From Arthrobacter sp. NIO-1057 (GTDB taxonomy: Bacteria; Actinomycetota; Actinomycetes; Actinomycetales; Micrococcaceae), in the NCBI RefSeq assembly GCF_900094805.1, contig NZ_FMAT01000010.1, positions 1 through 64,000 of the forward strand: a stretch of DNA of 64,000 nucleotides, written 5' to 3'. The position numbers and the translations under genes were made by a program. This document shows, piece after piece, positions 33,256 to 41,872 of this stretch. Under the pieces are notes generated by a model that was not told the DNA's origin, searched no databases, and saw only the letters and a program-made list of their open reading frames with translations. Position 1 is the stretch's first letter; every line of letters begins with the position of its first letter.

Positions 33256-34240
33256 TTGACCTCTAGAATCCGTATTGGCCTCGCTGGCTACGGCAACCTC
33301 GGCCGCGGCGTGCAGGCCGCGATCGCGAGGAACCCGGACATGGAGCTGGTCGGCATCTACACCCGACGCGACCCGCAGGACCTGCAGCTGGCCAGCCCGG
33401 CACCGTGTTTCGCCATCGCCGAGCTTCAGCAGCACACCGACCAGATCGACGTGCTCATCCTGTGCGGCGGCTCGAAGTCGGACCTGCCGGAGCAGGGCCC
33501 GAAGTACGCGGCGCTGTACAACACGGTGGACAGCTTCGACACCCACGCGCGCATCCCGGAATACTTCGAAACCGTGGACGCCCCGGCCAAGGCCGCCGGC
33601 AAGACCGCGTTGATCTCGGCCGGCTGGGATCCGGGAATGTTCTCGATCAACCGCGTGTACGGCGAGGCTTTGCTGCCCGACGGGGAGACCTATACCTTCT
33701 GGGGCCCGGGGGCTTAGCCAGGGCCATTCGGATGCTGTGCGCCGCGTGCCGGGTGTCGCCGCCGGCGTACAGTACACGATCCCCCGCCAGGAAGCGATCG
33801 ACCGCGTGCGGGCCGGCGAGCGCCCGGCCCTGGGCACCCGCGAAAAGCACCAGCGCGAATGCTTCGTGGTGCTTCAGGACGGTGCGGACACCGAGGCGGT
33901 GCGTGAAGCGATCGTCACCATGGAGCACTACTTCGACCAGTACGACACCACGGTTGAATTCATCGACCAGCAGACCCTGGCGGCCGAGCATTCGGCGATG
34001 CCGCACGGCGGTTTCGTGATCCGCTCGGGCAACACCATCGATGCGCAGAAGCAGGTCATCGAGTATTCGCTGGCGCTAGGCTCGAACCCCGAGTTCACTT
34101 CCAGCGTGCTGGTGGCCTACGCCCGCGCCGTGCACCGCATGAACCAGGCCGGGATCACCGGCGCGCAGACCGTCTACGATGTGGCCCCGGGGCTGCTCTC
34201 GCCGAAGTCGGCGGCACAGCTGCGCGCGGAACTGCTCTAG
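33256..34240 (+). pseudogene. ddh: meso-Diaminopimelate dehydrogenase, frameshifted
   Basis: NADPH-dependent reductive amination of tetrahydrodipicolinate to meso-DAP, the one-step branch of lysine/peptidoglycan precursor synthesis. The first part (TTG start at 33256 with AAAGGAA before it) has the nucleotide motif RIGLAGYGNLGRGVQAAI, LCGGSKSDLPEQGPKYA, SFDTHARIPEYF and ISAGWDPGMFSINRVYGEALL up to FWGPG. There it hits TAG at 33715 because of a run of five G at 33708-33712. Removing one G restores GLSQGHSDAVRRVPGV and continues in frame through VQYTIPRQE, EFIDQQTL, MPHGGFVI and VAPGLLSP to 34240. Either a real loss of function or a homopolymer sequencing error. Strong GC3 bias like the neighbouring sulfur genes. 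Confidence 0.88.
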
Positions 34241-34689
34241 GAAGCGGCCAGCGGGTCCTTCTCCCAGGACTCCACCGGTCCCGGGACCTGCACGAACAGC
34301 GGATGCAGGGCCAGCTGGCCGGCTGGTTCCAGGCGGACGATGCGCGCAGGATCCCGGACGGCCAGCTTGCGCAGCAGGTGTTCGCGCTCGAAGCGCACCT
34401 GCCCGCCGGTGACCGGGATCTTCTGCAGCTGCGCGGGGGCTGCCGGATGCAGGATCTTGGCGGCGTCGAAGCGATAGCCCCGGGCATCGGCCTCGTCTAG
34501 CAAGCCCTGCAGGTAGCCGCCCAGATGCACCAGCGGAGCGGGCTGCGCTTTGAACCGCAGCAGCTGCGGGTGCTCCGTGTACCCCTTGGTCTGGCCCTCC
34601 AGCGCCTTCTGCGCCAGCAGGGTTTCACGCCAGCAGGCGACGAGCCCTTTGGCGTCGAGCAGTGAGGGGTGCAGGGACCAGAGGCGCAT
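34237..34689 (-). CDS. Pyrimidine-dimer DNA glycosylase-family protein
   Basis: The 150-residue product begins MRLWSLHPSLLDAKGLVACWRETLLAQKALEGQTKGYTEHPQLLRF, the signature of the Pyr_excise family related to phage T4 endonuclease V. Those enzymes remove UV-induced pyrimidine dimers using the N-terminal amine; many bacterial members are unstudied and may do something else. The stop codon overlaps that of ddh on the opposite strand through a shared CTAG. It lies 21 bp after the DUF779 gene on the same strand and could be the tail of the alcohol-oxidation transcript. Confidence 0.75.
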   Translation of the reverse strand: MRLWSLHPSLLDAKGLVACWRETLLAQKALEGQTKGYTEHPQLLRFKAQPAPLVHLGGYLQGLLDEADARGYRFDAAKILHPAAPAQLQKIPVTGGQVRFEREHLLRKLAVRDPARIVRLEPAGQLALHPLFVQVPGPVESWEKDPLAAS

Positions 34690-34710
34690 AGGCCCAGACT
34701 AGTGCCAGTG

Positions 34711-35124
34711 CTAGCCGGCAGGGAATTCGATGATCTCGCTGCGGATCAAGAAGCGCTTGCCTTCCGGTGCCTCCACGGAGAAGCCGGAGCCTCGGCCGTT
34801 GACCACGTCGACGGTCAGCTTGGTGTGCTGCCAGTATTCGAACTGCTCCTTGGACATCCAAAAGTCGATCTCGCCCAAAGCGGCGCCCTCGTCATCGTCC
34901 AGGGAGAGCACACCGAGCAGGATGTCCGAGCCGCCCGTGCGGAATTCCCCGGCCGGATAGCACATGGGCGAGGAACCATCGCAGCAGCCCCCGGATTGAT
35001 GGAACATCAGCGGCCCGTGGATCCCCCAGAGCTTGCGCAACAGCTCCAAGGCCTCGGGGGTGAAGGCCACCCGGGAGAATTCCTCCCCGGCAATAGCGGC
35101 CCTGGTTTCGGTCACGGTGCTCAT
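34711..35124 (-). CDS. DUF779 protein
   Basis: The 137-residue protein has the DUF779 signatures GPLMFHQSGGCCDGSSPMCYP and DFWMSKEQFEYWQHTKLTVDVVNGRG...FSVEAPEGKRFLIRS. The CC-D-x(4)-C cluster suggests a bound metal or disulfide. Genes of this family nearly always accompany NAD-aldehyde dehydrogenases of the ExaC/AldA type, as here, but their function is unknown. AGGAG precedes the ATG. It follows the alcohol dehydrogenase gene by 134 bp. Confidence 0.85.
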   Translation of the reverse strand: MSTVTETRAAIAGEEFSRVAFTPEALELLRKLWGIHGPLMFHQSGGCCDGSSPMCYPAGEFRTGGSDILLGVLSLDDDEGAALGEIDFWMSKEQFEYWQHTKLTVDVVNGRGSGFSVEAPEGKRFLIRSEIIEFPAG

Positions 35125-35258
35125 GGTTCACTCCTGCGTGAAGTTGTTGTTGCCAGTGTCCTCCATAAACGTTGTGCAGTCCATGGCGTTGGCGAAGCAG
35201 AAACCCCGGACCTGCCTGGCTGGTTGCCGCAGCAGGCAGGCCCGGGGTTCCAGGCTGG

Positions 35259-36290
35259 CTATTTCATGCCGGTGTAGTCAATCACGACGCGACCATCGAT
35301 CTTGGCATGGCGCATTTCGTCAAAGACCGCGTTGATATCTTCGATCGGACGGGTATGGAAGGTCGGCTTGATCTTGCCTGCCGCGTAAAAGTCCAGCGCT
35401 TCAATCATGTCCTGGCGGGTGCCGACGATCGAACCGCGAATGGTCAGACCCTTGAGCACAATGTCGAAGATCGGTGCCGGGAAATCGCCAGCTGGTAGGC
35501 CGTTGAACACGATAGTTCCGCCGCGTCGGGTCATGCCGATCGCCTGGCCGAAGGCCTTCGGGTGTACCGCGGTCACCAGCACTCCGTGGGTTCCGCCGAC
35601 CTTCTCCTGGATCACTTCGGCAGGATCTTGCGCGAAGGCGTTCACGGTGATTTCCGCACCGTGCTTCTTAGCCAAGGCCAGTTTGTCATCCGCGACGTCG
35701 ATGGCGATCACTCGCATGCCCATGGCGACCGCGTACTGTACGGCAATGTGCCCCAGTCCGCCGATGCCCGAGATGGCGACCCATTGACCCGGCTTGACCT
35801 CGGTCATCTTCAGACCCTTGTACACCGTCACACCGGCGCAGAGTACCGGGGCGATTTCGTGAGGGTCCGAGCCTTCAGGGATATGCGCCGCAAAACGGGC
35901 ATCAACCAGCATGTACTCGCCGAAGGAGCCATCCACCGAGTAGCCGCCGTTGGTCTGGGACTCGCACAGTGTTTCCCAACCGGTGCGGCAGTACTGGCAG
36001 TGGCCACAGGCACTGGCCAACCAGGCATTGCCGATCAGGTCGCCCACGGCGACTTCGGTGACCTGGTCGCCGATTTTTTCGACAATTCCAACGCCCTCGT
36101 GGCCTGGGATCAGTGGAAGTTTTGGCTTGACCGGCCAGTCACCTTCAGCGGCGTGAAGGTCTGTGTGGCAGACGCCGGAGGCGATCAGTTTGACCAGCAC
36201 CTGACCGGGACCCGGCTCGGGAATTGCGGTGTCCTTTACCTGAAATTCTTCGCCGAAGCCTTCAACTATTGCAGCTTTCATCGTGCTCAT
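35259..36290 (-). CDS. adhP: Zinc-dependent alcohol dehydrogenase (AdhP-like)
   Basis: Cytoplasmic NAD-linked medium-chain dehydrogenase of 343 residues. Catalytic zinc ligands are in SGVCHTDLHAAEGDW and PGHEGVGIVEKIG; structural zinc cysteines in CGHCQYCRTGWETLC; the cofactor motif is GIGGLGHIAVQYA with Asp in VIAIDVADDK. The ATG at 36290 is preceded by AAAGGA; the ATG 18 nt upstream is not. It is downstream of the aldehyde dehydrogenase, so the pair oxidises ethanol or similar primary alcohols through the aldehyde to the acid. A nested stem-loop sits between the two genes. Confidence 0.92.
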   Translation of the reverse strand: MSTMKAAIVEGFGEEFQVKDTAIPEPGPGQVLVKLIASGVCHTDLHAAEGDWPVKPKLPLIPGHEGVGIVEKIGDQVTEVAVGDLIGNAWLASACGHCQYCRTGWETLCESQTNGGYSVDGSFGEYMLVDARFAAHIPEGSDPHEIAPVLCAGVTVYKGLKMTEVKPGQWVAISGIGGLGHIAVQYAVAMGMRVIAIDVADDKLALAKKHGAEITVNAFAQDPAEVIQEKVGGTHGVLVTAVHPKAFGQAIGMTRRGGTIVFNGLPAGDFPAPIFDIVLKGLTIRGSIVGTRQDMIEALDFYAAGKIKPTFHTRPIEDINAVFDEMRHAKIDGRVVIDYTGMK

Positions 36291-36313
36291 GTACTTTGTC
36301 CTTTGCATGGGCT

Positions 36314-36398
36314 TCGAAGGTGCGAGGCAGTTGGCGATACCCGGGAATTGAGACCAATCGCGTCCCGGGTACTACCGTGATTGACCCCGCACCTTCGA
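36314..36398 (-). other. Nested stem-loop between aldehyde and alcohol dehydrogenase genes
   Basis: Outer 11-bp perfect stem TCGAAGGTGCG (36314-36324) with CGCACCTTCGA (36388-36398); inner 9-bp stem TACCCGGGA (36338-36346) with TCCCGGGTA (36363-36371). It lies 40 bp after the aldehyde dehydrogenase stop and ends 24 bp before the adhP start. It may be a processing or attenuation element setting the ratio of the two products. Confidence 0.55.
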
Positions 36399-36437
36399 GG
36401 TCTACGTGTTTTTGATGTTGTTTGGGTAGTTTTCGGC

Positions 36438-37961
<1,524 letters not shown>

Positions 37962-38084
37962 GGTTACACGACTCCTTCGTCAGTGACTGCTGCCGGGAAT
38001 TCTGCTGCCCGACCTCTTGAGTGTGACTCTAATCACAGCAACGTTGCAGATAGGTTGCAACGTGATGCAACTGCTTGCAACCAG

Positions 38085-39305
38085 TTAGGATTCGAGCTCT
38101 TGAATCTCCGCGACGATCAATGAACGGGCCGGGGAACTGGCCGGAAGTTCGCGCAATGCGGCACGCAGCAGACCAGAATCGGCGAGCTGGCGACCGAGAT
38201 TGAGCAGTTGCTGGGCGGAACCGCGGTCCATGACCAGCTCGCGGAGTGCCGCTTCGGCGCGGTAGCGCAACACGAGGATGCCAGGAGCCTGGGATCGTTC
38301 AAGCATGCCCGGAGAGTAGAGCTGCAACGCGGATTCAACGTCGCCGTTTTCCAGTGACCGCCACAAGCGGCCAATGGTCGTTTGAAGTTCCCATTGCAGG
38401 CGGTAAGGTCGAGAGGTCAAGGTCCGCCCGGGCGTACCCGCCAGAACCTTGCGCAACCGGACCATTTCGGCGCGCACGGTTCCTTCGGCGGCCGAGTCTG
38501 GTCGCTCAAAGAGTTCTTCTACCAGTTGCGCGCTAGTCAGCCCATCGCGGTGCTGGGCCAGCAGGGTCAAGATTTCAGCATGACGCAGGGAAACGGGGTG
38601 AGACCCCAGGTGCGCACCATCAGGTCGACCCAAATCAAGGTAGTCAGGGTCGGCGACGACTCCCGCGCCGGGCAGCAGTAACTGTGTTTCTGCGGCCATG
38701 ACGGCCGCCTGTAGCAGCGGCAAGGAATGGGCCGCGATAGCTTCCGGTCCTCCGGTCAGATCGATGGCTCCGATCACCTGGCCGCTACGCAGATCCCTGA
38801 TCGGCACGGCCGAACAGCTGTACTGCTGGGCTTGCTCATAAAGGTGTTCGGCGCCAGAAACCTGAGAGCCAGACCCGGTGGCCAAGGCCATTCCGGGTGC
38901 AGAGGTTCCCACGGAGCGCTCCGCCCAATCGGCACCTGCCATAAAGCCCACGTGCTCTGCCTGGCTCATGGAGCTACTGCTTCCCGCGACCCACAACAAG
39001 GTTCCGCCGGCATCGGCCAGGGCCACCAGAAGATTGGCGTCGGTCGCTGCGGGAACCAGGAGTTTTTCAAATACCGGCCAGATTCGCTGCAGTTCACTAC
39101 GTTCACGGGCAAGACGCAGGCGATCGTTACTGAGCACCGGCGGGCCCTGCACCAAACCATCTTGAGCTAGCGAACGTTTCCATGATTCACGCACATCTGT
39201 ACGCAGTGGCAGATCGCCAATTCCGGCTTCTTGGGTGGAAAGCAGCTCACGCGCTTGTTGTGCTCGACGAGTTGTGTTGGACCAGTCAATGGCGGACGTA
39301 CCCAT
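38085..39305 (-). CDS. GAF-domain transcriptional regulator of the AcoR type, without AAA+ domain
   Basis: The 406-residue product begins with the AcoR-like N-terminus (RESWKRSLAQDGLVQGPPVLSNDRLRLARERSELQRIWPVFEKLL), a GAF sensor domain (about 80-210, with GADWAERSVGTSAPGMALATGSGSQVSGAEHLYEQAQQYSCSAVPIRD) and a winged-helix-like output region (about 235-310: HPVSLRHAEILTLLAQHRDGLTSAQLVEELFERPDSAAEGTVRAEMVRLRKVLAG). The sigma-54 ATPase domain of true AcoR is absent. It is 123 bp upstream of the aldehyde dehydrogenase and probably activates the alcohol-oxidation operon. Confidence 0.83.
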   Translation of the reverse strand: MGTSAIDWSNTTRRAQQARELLSTQEAGIGDLPLRTDVRESWKRSLAQDGLVQGPPVLSNDRLRLARERSELQRIWPVFEKLLVPAATDANLLVALADAGGTLLWVAGSSSSMSQAEHVGFMAGADWAERSVGTSAPGMALATGSGSQVSGAEHLYEQAQQYSCSAVPIRDLRSGQVIGAIDLTGGPEAIAAHSLPLLQAAVMAAETQLLLPGAGVVADPDYLDLGRPDGAHLGSHPVSLRHAEILTLLAQHRDGLTSAQLVEELFERPDSAAEGTVRAEMVRLRKVLAGTPGRTLTSRPYRLQWELQTTIGRLWRSLENGDVESALQLYSPGMLERSQAPGILVLRYRAEAALRELVMDRGSAQQLLNLGRQLADSGLLRAALRELPASSPARSLIVAEIQELES

Positions 39306-39512
39306 TACTCCCTCTTCACCTCGTCGGAAAGCTGATTTTATGCGGTCTCACTAGACTAGGCGAACACTGCAGGGTTGAGAAGAGTGTAGGGCGGATACGA
39401 AGAGCAAATATATGATAAATCTACTGAAATACTCGCGTTTTTCGGGTGACTTATCTACCTGTTTATTAAAAACTTGCACCAGCCTCTTTACTCGCGGTTC
39501 CACCCGGGCGTA

Positions 39513-39536
39513 ACATACAACCAAATGGTTGTATGT
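39513..39536. promoter_or_regulatory. Palindromic ArsR operator overlapping the start codon
   Basis: ACATACAACCA (39513-39523), two bases, then TGGTTGTATGT (39526-39536), a perfect 11-bp inverted repeat. The ATG of the ArsR gene at 39525 lies at its centre. ArsR repressors of ArsR-AHSA1 pairs use similar ACAACC-N-GGTTGT sites, so autoregulation is likely. Confidence 0.75.
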
Positions 39537-39863
39537 GAGTTGAGCGAAGAACAGACAAACAAGGTCTTCCGCGCCTTGGCAGACGCCACACGACGAGACA
39601 TCGTGCGGCGGACGCTTCGCGGCGAAGTCAGTGTTTCTGGACTTGCAGCACACTACGACATGTCTTTTGCAGCAGTGCAAAAGCATGTGGCAGTACTAGA
39701 AGCTGCTTGCCTGGTCACAAAAATCGCACGTGGTCGCGAACGCATCGTTCGTGGGCAGCCGGAGACCCTCCGGCAAGCACAAGTACTACTGACCTCGCTC
39801 GAAGACATCTGGCGCCAGCGCATCAGCCGGCTCGATGATTTCCTCGCCGAGACAGAGAACTAA
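39525..39863 (+). CDS. ArsR-family transcriptional regulator
   Basis: The 112-residue winged-helix repressor has the pattern NKVFRALADATRRDIVRRTLRGEVSVSGLAAHYDMSFAAVQKHVAVLEAACLVTKIARGRERIV. There are no metal-binding cysteines of the ArsR/SmtB alpha-3 type, so it belongs to the non-metal branch usually paired with AHSA1/SRPBCC genes. The ATG at 39525 is chosen because upstream codons have no family similarity and the operator centres on it; the transcript may be leaderless. The AHSA1 gene follows 11 bp downstream. Confidence 0.85.
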   Translation: MVVCELSEEQTNKVFRALADATRRDIVRRTLRGEVSVSGLAAHYDMSFAAVQKHVAVLEAACLVTKIARGRERIVRGQPETLRQAQVLLTSLEDIWRQRISRLDDFLAETEN

Positions 39864-39874
39864 GGAGCAAGACC

Positions 39875-40846
39875 ATGCCCGTCACATCCGTAGTCAAAGA
39901 CCCCGAAACCCTCTCGCTGACCGTGCACGCAGAATTTCCGGTGCCGGTGTCCCGCCTCTGGGATGCCTACCTTGACGCCCGACAAATCGAAAAATTCTGG
40001 GGGCCGGTCGAATGCCCTGCAACCTTCACCCGCCACGACGCCACCGCAGGCGGCCGATCCAACTACCACATGACCTCGCCCGAAGGTGAAGAACACCATG
40101 GATACTGGATTTGGCACGAAGTCGTTGAACACAAGTTCTTCGAAGTCAGTGACGGCTTCGCGTACGCCGATGGCACCGAGAACACGACGCTGCCAGTTAA
40201 CCGCATGGTATTCACCTTCGACCCAACCCCCGAGGGAAGCAAACTGAGCGTTAGCGCCGTGTTCGAGACCGTAGAAGACCTGGAGAAGGTCGTCGCTATG
40301 GGCATGATTGAAGGAACCCGCTCGGCCATGAGCCAAATCGAACAGGTCCTGGCAGACCTGCGCGACTACGCGCAGAACTTCAGCACCGACACCCAAATCC
40401 TCTCCGACACCCAAGTGCGCGTCACCCGCCTGATTCGCGGATCGGTGGCGCAGGTGTGGCAGGCCCATCACGATGAACAACTCATGAAACGCTGGATGCT
40501 CGGTCCAGATGGTTGGGAAATGACCGAATGCGTCACGGCCAAAAATGTCGGTGAGACCTACCGTTACTGGTGGGAACCGGTAGCAGCCGACGCCGGGACA
40601 GGATTTGGGTTCACCGGCACCGTTTTGGAAATCTTGCCGCAGTCTTATTCAAGGACCACAGAGCAAATGATCGATACCGATTACCCGGGGACGGTCAACG
40701 GACTCACCCTGACACCCAATGACAGCGGCACCCTGCTGACCGTGCTGATCACCTATCCGGATGCACAAACCCGCGATATGGTGCTTGCCACCGGAATGAC
40801 CGAAGGCATGGAGGCCAGCTACGCACGGCTCGAATCCATTCTTTAG
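39875..40846 (+). CDS. Tandem AHSA1/SRPBCC-domain protein
   Basis: The 323-residue protein consists of two consecutive AHSA1-type START-like domains. The first (about 10-155) reads FPVPVSRLWDAYLDARQIEKFWGPVECPATFTRHDATAGGRSNYHMTSPEGE; the second (about 170-320) reads RGSVAQVWQAHHDEQLMKRWMLGPDGWEMTECVTAKNVGETYRYWWEP. These folds form a deep hydrophobic pocket; bacterial members have no settled function. It is co-transcribed with the ArsR gene, an arrangement frequent in actinobacteria. Confidence 0.87.
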   Translation: MPVTSVVKDPETLSLTVHAEFPVPVSRLWDAYLDARQIEKFWGPVECPATFTRHDATAGGRSNYHMTSPEGEEHHGYWIWHEVVEHKFFEVSDGFAYADGTENTTLPVNRMVFTFDPTPEGSKLSVSAVFETVEDLEKVVAMGMIEGTRSAMSQIEQVLADLRDYAQNFSTDTQILSDTQVRVTRLIRGSVAQVWQAHHDEQLMKRWMLGPDGWEMTECVTAKNVGETYRYWWEPVAADAGTGFGFTGTVLEILPQSYSRTTEQMIDTDYPGTVNGLTLTPNDSGTLLTVLITYPDAQTRDMVLATGMTEGMEASYARLESIL

Positions 40847-40905
40847 AGGGCGATTCGCCCCACACCCGGCGCCGAGGCGCGCGCAAATATGAAACACTTA
40901 GACCC

Positions 40906-41607
40906 ATGAGTTCTCACAATGCGCGCGCAGGCCTGGATAAGAAGGCCGATCAGGTTCAGGACATGTTTGACAAGCTGGCTCCACGCTACGACTTGCTCAA
41001 TACCTTGATGACCGGTGGCATTGTGAACTACTGGCGCAAGATCACCACCGAGGCCATCGCCCCGAAGCCCGGCGAGCGCATCCTCGATCTGGCTGCAGGC
41101 ACCGGTTCTTCCTCGGTTCCATTAGCCGAGGCCGGCGCAAAGGTTACCGCCTGCGATATGTCGCACGGAATGCTTGCCGAGGGACGCAAGCGCTACCCAC
41201 AGTTGGACTTTGTTTATGGTGATGCCCATGAACTTCCCTTCGAAGATGACACCTTTGACGCAGTGACCATTTCCTACGGCTTGCGCAATATTGACGACAC
41301 CGAGAAGGCTCTCTCCGAGTTGCGTCGTGTGACCAAGCCGGGCGGGCGCATCGTGGTTGCTGAGTTCTCCACCCCAACGGTGACCCCCATCAAGGTTGCT
41401 TACCAGCAGTTCTTGCCACGGGCCATCCCAGCGTTGGGCTACCTGGTCTCGCCAAATCCTTCGGCGTACGCTTACCTGGCTGAGTCCATCGCGGCCTGGC
41501 CAAATCAGGAAGACCTGGGCGCAAAGTTCGTCAATGTTGGCTGGAAGAATGTGGAATACCGCAATCTGACCGGCGGTATCGTGGCGGTACACCGCGCATG
41601 GAAGTAA
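40906..41607 (+). CDS. menG: Demethylmenaquinone methyltransferase
   Basis: SAM-dependent methylation of demethylmenaquinone, the last step of menaquinone synthesis. The 233-residue product has the UbiE/MenG signature FDKLAPRYDLLNTLMTGGIVNYWRK, motif I ILDLAAGTGSSSVPLAEAGAKVTACDMS, SYGLRNIDDTEKALSELRRVTKPGGRIVVAEFS and the C-terminal YRNLTGGIVAVHRAWK. Length is typical. It is monocistronic here, ending at a strong terminator. Confidence 0.95.
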   Translation: MSSHNARAGLDKKADQVQDMFDKLAPRYDLLNTLMTGGIVNYWRKITTEAIAPKPGERILDLAAGTGSSSVPLAEAGAKVTACDMSHGMLAEGRKRYPQLDFVYGDAHELPFEDDTFDAVTISYGLRNIDDTEKALSELRRVTKPGGRIVVAEFSTPTVTPIKVAYQQFLPRAIPALGYLVSPNPSAYAYLAESIAAWPNQEDLGAKFVNVGWKNVEYRNLTGGIVAVHRAWK

Positions 41608-41627
41608 TTCCTCGCTAAATTTTAGCT

Positions 41628-41670
41628 TTTCGGCTCGCACCGGGTTATCGGTGCGGGTCGAAAGTTCTTT
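41628..41670 (+). terminator. Intrinsic terminator after menG
   Basis: TTTCGGCTCGCACC (41628-41641) pairs with GGTGCGGGTCGAAA (41650-41663) with two G-U pairs, followed by GTTCTTT. It separates menG from the ABC-F leader. Confidence 0.7.
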
Positions 41671-41695
41671 AACGACGAGCACGGCAAGATCTTGT

Positions 41696-41872
41696 TACAC
41701 TCAATGCCATGGATACCTACTAAGCCAGCCAATGACCCTGCGCCCGTCACTTTCGGCGCAACCTGATCATTTTGGCTACCGGCTACGGTATCCGTTTTTG
41801 GTTCCCTGTGGGTTGAGCCAGCTTTTTGATTCCGCCAGTCGGCAGCCTCTTCACCAAAAGTGGGAGGAATAT
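41696..41872 (+). promoter_or_regulatory. Long leader of the ABC-F gene with possible short upstream ORFs
   Basis: A TACACT -10-like box at 41696 would start transcription near 41708, leaving about 165 nt before the ABC-F ATG. Two short frames start here: ATG at 41709 (MDTY, stop; essentially leaderless) and ATG at 41704 (20 codons, MPWIPTKPANDPAPVTFGAT). Antibiotic-inducible ABC-F genes in Gram-positives are often controlled by such leader peptides or attenuators. No -35 is clear and no strong antiterminator pair was found. Confidence 0.35.
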
